Origin: Puffinus mauretanicus
Lineage: Eukaryota > Chordata > Aves > Procellariiformes > Procellariidae
DNA: 64,000 nucleotides
Reading direction: 5' to 3'
NCBI GenBank assembly: GCA_023333565.1
Contig: JAJKFH010000374.1
Location: 806,001-870,000 of the forward strand
The notes under the pieces are model-generated. The model was not told where the DNA came from and made no database searches. It saw only the letters and a list, made by a program, of their open reading frames with translations. Positions within the stretch are counted from its first letter, which is position 1. Each line of letters begins with the position of its first letter. This document shows positions 22,241 through 34,305 of this stretch, in pieces. A program made the position numbers and the translations under genes.

Positions 22241-24811
22241 ATCTTCAGTGCCTCATATCAGGTGGTTTGTGTAGCATTCAGAGACAAAGAGGAGAATAAA
22301 AGGAAGGCTGGCTCTTTCCCAAGATCTCTTTGCTTAATATCCCGGGAAAAAAAAACCACCACATTTTCTCTACAGAGAAAACAGCATGAATTCCAGGGAA
22401 CATACAAGTCAAACGTGTTTTTTCAAACTGTTATACTCTGGTGAACCTCCCACAAAAAGAATCCAAGAGACATCCCCACAGGCAGGGAATAGCAGGCTCG
22501 AGTCCGACAGACATGGTGTGTCTTCTCCCAAAGTTTCTGCCAATACATCTCGCTTCTGACCTGCAACGTCCTCCCTGCTGCAGGCTCTGCTCCCCAGACA
22601 CACCTAGGCTGCTGTGCTTCAATATCTCTGCTGTCACACTAAGTTTTCAATTGGCACGTTCCTCCCAATACCATGGGAGGACCATCAGTTCAGGTGAAAT
22701 TTTGACAATCAAATTATCATTTCTAGTAAATGCACAAGCGACATTGTTAGAGGAGATCCATAACTGTCTAATATGTATATATTAATCAACTTTTCTATTA
22801 GAAAGATCCCCTGTCAAACGTAGCTCTGCTCTCAGGTCAAAACATAGGTTGTAGTGAAGTAAATGAGTAGTTCCCATAACAAACTTTGAGAGGATTCACA
22901 CCATAGGTGCTACTCCTCCTTAGTAATACCTACTCCAGTCTAGAAGTCAGGACAAGTCTGAGAGGCGACACTGGATGGAGTAAATTGTATGAATTCAGAG
23001 TACGAGTTTAGGAGTCAGAAAGAGTTATTGGGTCTGCCCATACCCGCTGGTTTGGGCAAAAAAATCACCATTTGATTAACGCCCGTGTGTTTTGTCCTTT
23101 CTCTCCCACAGAGACCAGCGCAGGCACTGGATTAACACACAACTAACTTTTGGGCATATGACTACAGAGCAATACAAAGGGATTCCTGTAGCATGGAAGC
23201 ATCCTCACTCGCTGTAACCCTGCCAGCACAACACCAGGGTTTGGCACAGCTCACCACCCCCCTGCACACCTCCACGGGCAGTCCCAAGAAGAGGACAAGT
23301 AACACTTGTCAGATGTGTTGAGCAACTGTGATCGGCGGGGGACCCTGATGCAAGCACACGGAGGATACTGGCTGTTCCCGGCTCACACATGCTCCACAAA
23401 CCACTAGCAGGGAACTGGGGCAGGCCTGGTGAAATGGCGATGACACCGCTGTTCAATGCTGTTTAGCATCAGTAATTGAAAAAGAGGAGGAAAAATAAGG
23501 TGGAAAGCTATGAAAGGACGGGATGGAATAAATACGAGGTGCTGGGGTAGGAAAAGGGGGAAAATGGTAGAGAAACAAGGCAAAAGGAGAGCTGAGAAGG
23601 TAGAGAGGAAAAACTGGAAAAGAGGAAAGCAGGCTGCAGATCACCACTGCGAAGAGAAGAGTTGCGCCCGACTACGTTTAGAGAGAAGACCAGGGGTCGA
23701 AAGCCACCTGAAGCACCCCGCCACGCACACCTACATCCTTGTGGACACAAGGCAGTCACTTGCTCATGCCATTGAACGAGCTACCTGCATATCTGCTTCA
23801 TTAAATAGTAACCCTGTAGGTCTGCTGACAAGAACATACTTCTCTCTCCTTTGGTAATTAGCCCTGAAGGCTGGTCACGCTCACTGGCCATGAAACGCTG
23901 CAACAAGCAGCCTTTTCATGCCACAAGCTTTACCTTTGTCCCTGTCTGTTCCCATCAGCCTGGTAAAGGCAGGCACGATGCCTGCCTGACACCGGCGCTC
24001 CTCGGCCGCATTCATGCTCTCCCTGTGCCGAGACGGGCGCAGACGTCTCTCAACAGGGCAGATATGAGCTCGCTGGGACAGTCGGCCGGTGACCGCAGAA
24101 ACCGGGAACTGTCAGCCTTTTCCTTCTGCTTGGGCAAAAGCAAGGGCAGGCTCAGGAGCTGCCAGTCAGCTTCGGACAGCTGCAGTTCAATATGCTGGGA
24201 AGAGGAAGGGTCTGAGGAGGCTCCAGAGATAGAGGAGAGGAAGCACAGGGTTTTGTGGAAGGAGCTGGACAGGAACTGAAGGCTCAGCCCTTCTGCAGGA
24301 GGCTGGGCAGGCTGTTTGTTCCGCAAACCTCACCCCAGGGTTGAGCAGCTTTCTCTCACTCGTGCCACCGAGGGCAGGACTTCTCTACCCACTGCACGTG
24401 CCAGTCACAACAAGGCTCTGGCCCCAGTTAGTGATATAGTCATAAAAGCAATAAAAGACCCAAATCTATTTTAACAAACATAAAACGCCTCCTGAAGTTC
24501 CTGCAATGTGGGCTGAGTTAAGTTAAAGCTGACATGAATTCAGTGTAAGGGATTAAAATGTTTTGGGTTTTTTTTTTTGTTGTTTTTTTAAATTACTCTC
24601 CTTGTCAAAAAACAAAGGAGGCAGGTTAGTAACACTTACCCCTTTCAAAGACATTAGAAGCCTGAAAAGAAGCATGCATAGCCCAAAGCTCTAGCTTTAT
24701 GATCACATTTCCCCTCCAAAATATTTTGGAGATAAATTCCAGGCACCTCAGCAAGGAGAACAGTGCAAAGATTAAAACCAAACATATTCCCAGTAATTCT
24801 GGACAGCCTGT
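22241..24811. other. Unique non-coding sequence
   Basis: No recognisable gene or repeat. A purine-rich tract occupies about 23470-23640. Frames at 23851-24279 (plus, 142 codons) and 24012-24326 (minus, 104 codons) overlap each other and show no known domain. A T-rich tract lies at 24566-24592. Confidence 0.5.
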
Positions 24812-24945
24812 TTCAGCGGTGAGACCATGGACCTGGGAATGAACCTTCAGCTGTGCTCCGACTTGAGATAAGACTTTGACTAAGTCCCACCTGCCTTTCT
24901 GGCCTGCGGTCCCTCAATACTCTGCAGTGGCGATGACTGAGAATT
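24812..24945 (+). mobile_element. Relic CORE-SINE fragment
   Basis: The words CAGCGGTGAGACCATGGACC, then AAGACTTTGACTAAGTCCCA, then CTGCAGTGGCGATGACTGAG follow the order head, core and core end of an amniote CORE-SINE. It is strongly diverged. Confidence 0.45.
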
Positions 24946-25080
24946 AGCAAAGGTTATTCCTTATTTTATGGTGTCTGAGGTCTGGTCACTGCAAGTACAA
25001 TTTTTCAAGAAGCTTGCTGCCTGCACAGTTTTTGTGTATGTACATATTAGCATTTTGACCCACATTTGCATGGGGGCCAA

Positions 25081-25133
25081 TTTAACCTCGTAACCTCCAG
25101 TTTAACCTCATAACCTCCAGTTTAACCTCATAA
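25081..25133 (+). repeat. 20-bp tandem repeat, 2.6 copies
   Basis: The unit TTTAACCTCATAACCTCCAG occurs at 25081-25100 (one difference), exactly at 25101-25120, and partially at 25121-25133. The near identity suggests a recent local amplification. Confidence 0.95.
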
Positions 25134-28100
25134 ATTGCCTCTAAACCACCAGAAGATTACCCCTGCTGTCCCCAGGAGAGCAGGCTGGCAGGCTTTTGGA
25201 TCAAGCCACCACTCAGCTGCACCACATTGTCGAAGTCCACCACCTCCCTGCCCGGATCACTCCAATGCCAGGCCTGCACACTAAGAGCATTCCCAACCTG
25301 ACCTGGCTTTTCTGACCACTCGCATACCTTGCTCAAGACTGTGCAATTTAGGTGTCTCCCATCTGCTGTACAAGCCCTGCTTCCTTCCATCAGAGCCCAA
25401 GCTGAGGTCTGTTTTCTGCTCTGCGGCAATTTTGTTCGTTCAGGGAAGTGGTTTGCAAAGCCCCTTGTTAAAATCTCTCCCACCACTTGGCAGTCGTGTA
25501 GTTTGCCCCCAGCCCATTTGTTTATGTCTGACTAATGTTCATTGCTTCAAAATGAGTTTGAAGCTAATGCTGTGTCTCCCAATTAAATGTTTGATGGAAT
25601 GACATCAAAACCAAAACAGACAGAAAAAATGATTTCCCTTTGATAGGCTGACCGCATTGTACAAAACTCACTATTATAAGACTCTGGCTGCTTAGAATTT
25701 TGCCAGACTTTTATCTTTTGAATTAAAGCTTTCCATGCTGGTTGTCTGCCCCAGCTGGAATTCGGGGTGAAGATTTCAGCTAATGCAATTCATCTACTAC
25801 AGGAAAAGTTTTTACCCAAGTTAAAAAAAAAAAAAAACAAACAACTGATATCTCTTGCAAGCGTTTGGTTGAACAGTCTCAGTGCTATAGTTTGGAGCAC
25901 TGCTTTAAAATTGGGCAGGAAGGTCACAATGGTGCCAGGGAATAATTTTTGACAGGGAGAGTAACACACCTTTGGCCAAGCTATGAGTCCCTGAAAAATC
26001 AGTTTGCACATGCTCTGTAGCGATTTGTGATAGTTTGGCAGCGAAAATATTTTTCAAAGTCCTGACTTCACAATCTGAATATTCTTTTTGTGCAGTTTTG
26101 GTTTTCTTTAATGTAATCTATAAAAATAGCCAGTGACCTTTAGTGACATCTAAACAGGCTCCCGGTTTCCTTCCATGGTTTGAAGACTTAAACAATAGCC
26201 CCAAAGAAATGACTCAATACTACACACACATGTACTCAATGCCTGGGAAATTGCTGGTTGTTGGTCAGCAGGAACAAGGAGGAGATTCACACAGTTCCGA
26301 CGTGTGGTGGGTTCAGGCAATTTGGGGGATTCAGGCATGAAAGGCTTGAGATGCAGCAAGCCAACTTCCCCCCAGCCACTGCTCCACACACCAAGCAGTG
26401 CGAGGATGCCCACAAGTTTTGGGTGAAAGACAACATGGGGAAAAAATGTTCTGGGTTGCCAGGGGACTTGGTGCCTACCCTCACCGAGCTCTCGGTGTAA
26501 CGCTTTCCATGCACCAAGCCTCCCAACTTCTTAGAACAGGCTGCTAAAATCTTTCAGTGTGGCAGAGTGGAGGATTTGTGCTCCTGAACCGACATATACC
26601 TATAGGTAGGGCAGGAGCATTAAATTACCCTCATTCTTAAAGGAGGAGGAAAATTTCAGAATCCTATTAGGCAAAGTTCACCTGACACCAGCTTTTAACA
26701 TGTATCCGTAACCTCAGCCAGAAAGAAACCTTCAACAGCTCAGCTGGTGGAACTGTTGCCTTTAGACCACAAGCAACATCTTTGAAACCCGAGAGAGGAA
26801 ATATGCAGGTTTCTGAATAAATCAGGATTCTGGAAGCGGGGTCAACCTCCTGGCTGACAGTCACAATATGACAACCGCCAGTATTCAAGGAAAGCGGACA
26901 GTTTGCGAGTGAGTTATGTTGTTGCTCTGAAACCCCTGTCTCGTAAGAACTTCTTTTCTATATACCTGCCAAAGCTGCTATTTACCCAACATAGCCATAG
27001 CACTTGGGTCATTAAACAATACTGATGGCAATGCCCAGAGAACTCCAAGCACCTATTGTAGTATCACTGAATTCCTCCTTTGATCACCATGGTCAGAAAT
27101 ATCTGATTTTTATCACTCTTTAATAGCTCCCAATCAACTAAGAAGTTACCACAATGCTCATGGTAGAACCTTTGTCAGGCCAGGGTAATCATTGACAAAA
27201 CCAGAACAGCAGATCTCACTAGCGTTGTCAGTTGTATGTGACCTTCTCCATGGACTCGCTACCCCAGGGACAGGGCTTCAGCTTCTATGTTGAAGACTAA
27301 CTCTGCCTGTGTCAGAGCAGAAAAGGCTGTAAATGTAAAGGCCATTTTCCGAGCTTCCTGCAAAAGCCTGCAGAGATTAAAAGGGAAGAAAATTTGAAGC
27401 ACATTTGAGTAATTTCTGGAGGACACACACTCCTAAGCATAAAATAGGAACTTTCACGTTCATATGTTGCTACTAGATCATTGAAGAGAAACACATCTTT
27501 CCCACACCTAAGACACAGACAGACTCTTCCTTGTAAAATTCTGCCACCCTTCATCTGTGACCCAGACAATGCTTACAAATAATCTAGCAATATTTTGTAG
27601 TCACTGTTATGACCTAGAGATACCTGTACTCACTATCTTCCCCCCGCCCACCGAGATGGTCTAATTGACACGTATCTAACTAAACCCCAAGCAGCTGCTT
27701 ATTCAGCACGTGCTTCACATTGAAAGCTTCTGTTTCAGACTTGAAGGGCTCATATGCCTCAAAGTTTGCCAAAGATCTCCAGCCACACTAGTTTGTCTAA
27801 TAAAAGACATTATCTCTACCTATAAGCCTTGTCCAATAGTAATCAGAGACATATCTTGTCTGATTCCAAAATTTGTCAGTCGAAAGGAAATGAAAACCCA
27901 GTGCTCTGATGAATACTTCTGAAAACAAAACGGTCAAAAGAAAGTAATCTGAAATTAAGTTTATAAAAAACAAGAAATTATAGAAGTTAATATTATTTTA
28001 CAACTTTCTGTTTTCTGTATGCTGATATGTTGCTCTCAAGAGGCTTTCTTATTCTTGAAAACTCCTAAGAAACTGTTAAGAATCAAAAACATTGGAAGTG

Positions 28101-30351
28101 AGCTTTAGGACCAAGACTGGGACCCAAAGCTTCTCTAGATGATGGAGAGACACATCAACACCCATGACAGCTTGTTTCAGTGAAAACAAAAAAGGTTATC
28201 CTTGGGTTTGGATGCATTCTGTAAAACTAGTGATGATTATAACTCAGTTGCAACATATTTAATGAATCACCATGAGCAGCTGACAGGTCACTTCAGCAGA
28301 GGAAAGATCAAATTTGCAACGGCCATTTGAAGAGGGAGCATTTTTAAGTAATCATAAGTTACGTAATTACATGATCAATGCCCTAGTTTGTAGGTAGTCA
28401 AAACCTAGTAATAATACATATAATTACCCGTCTAATCCAACTCTTTAATGCGTAGTTGTAACCCCGTGTTCAGATAACAATTTCTCTCTTTATTACCTAA
28501 CTGGTGATGTACATTCTGGGAATTTTTGGATTGGCACTAAAGCACCAGGCATTATCTAGAGGCAATAGAGTGGATTCGAGGGGCAGCTGCTCGATGTATG
28601 GCCAACTTAGGTGACTTTCTAAAGGCTTAAACAATAATTGGAATTTACAAGACTTGCGTGTTCCTGAGGAGTGAAAAAAAAGGGAAAAATCACATACTTG
28701 TAAATGAAGCACGTAGAGTAGGCAGGTTGGTATAAGCAACCTAGGAAGGATGAAGCAAAAACCAAAGAGTGTATTCCCTTCACCTAAGGTAGCAGCTGTG
28801 TATTCTGGCGGAAGTGTTGGTTTCTTACCTCTAATGTGCAACACATTCGTGTCCCTCAGTTACAGATCACAAACCTGTTAGGCCAGTTACTCTATCTTGT
28901 ATAGTTTATGCAATCGAAAGGACTTTCATTTTCTGGTGCATTTTGGGAATTTTGCAGACTTTCAGTGCTCCTACTCAAGTCAGCCACGCAACCAGATGAT
29001 TAAGCTGAATTCCCTTAAAAGAAAATCTTTATTTAATACTTAAACAAAAACATTGAGCTCTAAAACACTAAAGTGTTATTTAATGACCATTATGGCAGTA
29101 CGAGAGCCATGCAAGCTGCTCTGTGCTGTCCAAACTTGGCTTCCCAGGAGTGATGCTCTGCATGACATAAACCCTCCCAGCAACGAGTCCGACAGCATGG
29201 AGTAGCTCCACATTTGTCTGTTCACTGGAGGTCGAGTCCTCAACCCAACATACAACCAGAGAGAACATCCATCTCCTCTTGCTCTGGGTGGGACAGAGGG
29301 ACCGAAACTCCCCTTCATTAACTCCTTCACAAAAGCAGCCTTATGTTACATCAGCCACTAAATTGCATCAGCCGCTCATTGCATCAAACTGCAGTGGCTC
29401 TCAGAGCTGTTTTGGGCTCTGTGTCTTCCCACCAAAGCCACTGGGCATCTTGCTAAGCAGCAAATGGGAAAAGGCCTTGGACCATACATACGCTGTATGG
29501 CAGCAAAGTCCATATAGAGTATGCACAAAGAAAGAATAATTGAACCTTTTCCAGAAAGCAGCCATCTCAGGGTTAGAAAGCTATGTCTGTTTACTAACTA
29601 GCCAATAAAATAATTTAGGAGTAATAAAGAATGGACACCCATTCTCTCAGGAAAACCTTTATGAATCAATAATATATAGATGTACCAAGCTTTTCATTCA
29701 GTGAGCTCTAATTACTGAAAAACCCACAGAAGCAAGTAGCCAGACTGCTCTCAGACTCTCAGAGGGACACCTGAAAAGCTCTCCTCTAATCACCACACTG
29801 CATCAGAGAAGCAGAGTTGGAAAAATTCAAGCAAATCCCTACTGGATTCTTAAAGGAAGCTCTAATCCGATCCTACCGTCTACTGAGAAATTATGTTTTT
29901 GAAGGAAAAGGATCTGTCTCCCATCATGGAAGTTTCCTCCAGCATCTGAGCTGAGCCAAGTGCAAATGAAACCTTGAACCTATGCCCAGCATGATCATCA
30001 AGAATTGAAACTTTTGAATTAGGACAATATAAAAGATGCCAATAAAAATTTCTTTACTGCAAGCCCTGTTCCGATGCATAAATCTTGCCCCACTTCCCTT
30101 CCAGCCCAGCTAAAACCTGGGCTGTGCCAAATCCTTGGGGAGACCCCACTCACGGTATTTCTGACACAAGCCAGGGAACAGCTGAAAGTACAAAAGACAG
30201 TTCTCATGAGAATCTCAGATCAAAGAAACCCACCTCCATTTGCATGAACTTTTAGATAAACATCCAAAAAAAGTTTAAAGTTCACTGAGGGACTGACCCT
30301 TTTCTGCAGTCACCCTCACACAAATCCTGTATTTGCCATTTGTCTTTATGG
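25134..30351. other. Unique non-coding sequence
   Basis: No gene, RNA gene or repeat family recognised over this stretch. There is an A-run at 25820-25836. Open frames reach at most 115 codons (28497-28844, minus) and show no known domains. Confidence 0.55.
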
Positions 30352-30466
30352 GTGGTAAGGTCTTTAGGGCAGGCACCAGGACTTCCTATGCATTAGTAAA
30401 ATGCCAGCACCATCAACCTCTGGTTGTAAATGGAGCCTGTGTGTCCTGCCACAGTATAAATAAAAT
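30352..30466 (+). mobile_element. Relic L3/CR1-type SINE tail
   Basis: It follows the common ancient tail pattern TGTAAGCTCTTTGGGGCAGG, a run of short words, GCACCAAGCACAATGG, then GGTTGGGGCC and TATAAATAAAT. Here the words are GGTAAGGTCTTTAGGGCAGG, ATGCCAGCACCATC, CTGGTTGTAAATGGAGCC and ACAGTATAAATAAAAT. It is the same tail family as the copies at 61480-61725 and 63915-64000. Confidence 0.6.
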
Positions 30467-31924
30467 TCGTAACCCGCCCAGCTCTAACACATGACTTCAT
30501 GATGACCCTCCCCTCATCTATCCATGCTAGTCTAGGTTATTGAGGTCAAATCTAGTGAGGTTTAACACATGAAAGTGAATCATACATGGTATGTCCAAAT
30601 GATCAGAGACTGACACACGATCAGATCATACCAGAACAGAATTGAAAAATTTATAACAAAACTCATCTTTCTCTCATTCCTCCTTTGCTTTAACCACCAG
30701 ACGTTCTCCATTCAACTACCTGCTACCTTCTCTGAGATTTAAATTAGACCCGAAGTACTCCCAGAGACACGATGGCAGCACAGAAGGGCCGCAGGAGAAA
30801 TATACTTTTGCCTTGGCATCCTATGTCTGGTAAAAGATACAAAAAGAACTAAAAAACTTGTGACGACAAGCTAGGTTCGGGCACCCTCACTAAGAATTCA
30901 AAATCTTACTCCTTCCCTTGTATTAAAGTGAGCAGCTTCACAAAGACTCAAACCATAGATTATCTTCAGGGTTATTGTGATGTGACTATGAAGCTTTCTC
31001 GTCAGGCTGCCAGTGGCGGGGAGTGGGGGGAAGCTTTCTGAATCAGGCCCTTATCATTTATACCACATTACAATCCAAAATGAAAAATGACTTGCTCCAG
31101 ATTTGATAGAATAAAGCATCTTGAGATGCCACAGAAGTACCCAATTTTCAATAAAGACATTAAACCTAAGCTTCAAAAAAAGGGAATAATTACATCGTTT
31201 TTTGCTTTGAGTTCTAATGTTAAAAGTGTCAATTTATAAAACTAGGTGAACATCCACAATTCCTAAGCAGACTGCAGCTAATTAGACCCCTTTTGATCTT
31301 TTATTTTGCCTAGAAGCTTATTTAACAACTTTACACAAAACTCAAGGTTTTGACACACTAGTGGACTGGGGGAGGGGGAAGACAGCAGAGAAGAAAAATT
31401 TTCTCCGCTGCTTGCTAAGGTAGGAGGTTCATCACTTCCCCAAGCACACTTGCTGTCAGCAAACCTGGGAAACTTCCTGGTGATGAGAGTGACTGCCTCT
31501 TATTTGAGCTGTCTGGATGGAGACACGATAGAGAACAAAATATTAAAAACTAAATCAAAGCACAAATAGAGTTGTTACTAATGCTCCAGCTTTACATACA
31601 CAATTTGTGTGCATGAATTACTGTTTTAGGTGAAGGATGACAACTCAGAAGACTAAACATCACGTCTCCAGAGCAATAGGATGGGTTGCCTTTAACTGCC
31701 GCTGCAAATAAACTGGGCACTGGCTTTGTAGCGCTCTTCAAAACGACTGTGCGGGGCAAAGAGAAGAGGGCACGGCAGCTTCCTACCTGAGCAGCATCCA
31801 CTTGCGTTGCAGAGGGTTGTCCAACAGGGTCTGCTGGGAGTGGGACAGGCAGAGCTGGTCAGAGAAGCAGAGCCCATACTGTGCTATGCTGCACCAAAAC
31901 AAATCTTTGAGTGAGCTGACTCCA
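30467..31924. other. Unique non-coding sequence
   Basis: Nothing recognisable apart from short frames. Mostly A/T-rich. Confidence 0.5.
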
Positions 31925-31990
31925 TCTTGGGGCAGTGGAAGGGACTAGACAACTTCTCCAGGTCCCTTCCAGCCCTCCATCCCATGGTAG
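31925..31990 (+). mobile_element. Short CR1 LINE 3' tail
   Basis: GGGACTAGACAACTTCTCCA, followed by GGTCCCTTCCAGCCCTCCAT, matches the CR1 3' untranslated end (typically TTGGACTAGATGATCTCCAGAGGTCCCTTCC ending at the ATTCTATG repeat). The terminal repeat itself has decayed to CCCATGGTAG. It is older than the copy at 2331-2665 and lies in the opposite orientation. Confidence 0.75.
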
Positions 31991-34262
31991 ACTGATATTA
32001 AAATAACTGTGAGGGCCAGATGACACAGAAGCCACTAGGCCTTTGGCACTTACCTTTTCTGTGACCACATCACAACATCTCTCTCCCTTCTGTAACAGGA
32101 GAGACAGACCTCCATGTCTCCTGGGAACTCACCACAGCAGCGAAGTCAGGACCGTTAAGGGCAAAAAGCTCCTTGCCCTGTCCTGAATGAAACAGGATTA
32201 TTAGACCTGAAGGACCCAGGTCGTTGGGCTCATGCACGCAGACCCTGAGGACCAGGGAGCCAGACTGATCCAAGAATGACTAACCACAGCCTGGGAAAGC
32301 AGTGATTTATTTCTGGACCTGGAAGATGATTTTTGTCCTATATCATTGCTTCATCCCTTGTAATAAAGCATAGGGGACTTTATCAACTGCCGTGCAGCAA
32401 AGGGGAGGGGGCTGTCGCACGCAATCTGAAAGCTGCCTTTAGCAGCTTGTGGACTTCCTGCAACTGTGGATGGGCAGGAGCAGCGTGGGGTTGGGTCCTG
32501 CCCCAGCCAGTGGGAAGCACCTAGAAACTTGAAGTCCTGTGTAAACTGGCTTTTAGGTGGTTCGGCAAAGGAGGCAGTACTGTTGGGGTAGGGGGTTGTG
32601 GCCCATTACGCTAAATAACGTCTAGGGTCAAGCATAACTATGTGAAGGTCAGCTGTGCACTGCTAGATGGTTGCCTGGCACGTGTGAGACCTCGGTTTGT
32701 CCATGGAGGATGAAGAAGGCCCATATCCTTCCACGGGGAAGCAGCAGGAAGACTGGCACACAGGAGTTTCTAAAGCCCTTCGAGCTCCTGGGACAAAGTT
32801 GTTTAGACACAGCAGCGATGCTGCACAGGGGTTGAGAAACAGCCAACAGCAAGTAGAAGCAGCCAAGAGGCAAGCCAACCCTTCTTTCCTCCAGAGCAAA
32901 AGAGCTGGTACTAACATCCTCCCCCTGCAACACAACTGCAAGAGGAGACCATTCCCACCGTGGATAACCCCCACCCTGCCTGGGCATCCCGGTGGGTGTC
33001 TCTGCAGTCTTTGGCAGAGGATGACAGTTTTGTAGCATCCACCTATGTTGCAGTATCCCTCCCACAGCCCTGAAAGCAGGAAGCCAGGCTAGGAAGCGGG
33101 ACATGGAGAAGGAAGAGTGACAGAGGGAAGAGACAGTGGATGGAGGGAATGAGATGCTTCAAACAGCATAGCTGCATCTGCAGTAACGTGCTCCTGTCTG
33201 CAAGCTGTTCCTGTCAAATAGGGAGCTGGATAGATTTGAAACAACCATAACTATCTGGATTTACTGATTCAGCTGTGTTAATCTAACAGTAACAAACCTG
33301 GGACCTGGTCTAAACCTCAGTCCAATGCTAGTAACAGCCCTCCAATCCTGCCCTGTTACCACTTAACTATCTTCAGTCTTGAGGTGGGAAAGTCTGTCTT
33401 TACCTGATAACCGAGTTCATCTCAGATTCCTTGTTCAAGCAGGAATAAACACGCTGATGACAGCTCTCAGCTCCCACTGAGCTGTTACAGCCTCCCCACA
33501 TCCATTCTGTGCAACCACGTACCCACCCAGAGGACCCCAACCACAGCCCTAGGCTGTGCTCTGACTCCCCCACCCCAGACTCACAACCACTAAGAAAGCT
33601 TAAACCATTGCCTTCAATTTATTGAAAAATCGGTCTTCCTCACCTAGTTCAGAGGCCATCCCGGCTCGCAACTTTACTTCCTTTTTTCCTCGCTCTCCTC
33701 CAGGTGCATCAGCTGAATGGGGCTTCAGCAGAGGGAAGAAGGAAGCGATCACAGGCAGTACCTACGCAACAGCAGCAGAGCTATTTCAGCCCTCATGCTA
33801 TGCATCGCAATATTAATGATTTCAAAGAAAACCATTTGCAAAGCTAAAAGCTTAATGTAGTAACAAAAATCAATGCTGTGCTCAAGAAAATCCCCTGATG
33901 ATGGAGACTTTAAAGCATCATTTGGGTAGACAGCGCTGGGGTATTCCCTCCAGTAACAGCGGCCCCGCAGACCATTGGAGTGGGGGGGCTGCTTTAATTT
34001 ATTCTCTTTGTCATTCTAATACAGATCTTCCCTTTTCAAATGGTGTTCGTACCTTTATACTGCGATCTGGGTTCATAAATAGAAGAACTCCTAAAAGCTA
34101 CGATCAATACATCCTCATTGCCTTTGGGATGGGAGGCAGAGAGAGCACAGCAAAAAGGAGAGGGCCAAATGCCCTGCTGGCATAAACAGAAAGTTCCTTG
34201 ACACTGCAGTTTTACCATTTAAAATATGAGTCCAAGTATGGACTCAAAGTTAGTTAACTAAA
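31991..34262. other. Unique non-coding sequence
   Basis: No gene or repeat family recognised. The part at 32650-33110 has frames open on both strands (112 codons plus, 151 codons minus) with no known domain. Confidence 0.5.
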
Positions 34263-34267
34263 TGAGG

Positions 34268-34305
34268 GAAAAAAAAAAAAAGAAAAAAAAAAACTAAAAA
34301 AAAAA
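34268..34305 (+). repeat. A-rich tract
   Basis: Nearly pure A with isolated G and C, followed by AAACAAAACCC. It could be the tail of a retrocopy, but the sequence upstream matches nothing I recognise and no target-site duplication is apparent. Confidence 0.85.

Noticed and set aside
34268..34305. Poly-A tract as tail of a processed pseudogene
   Set aside because: No recognisable parent gene upstream, no polyadenylation signal at the right distance and no visible target-site duplication.
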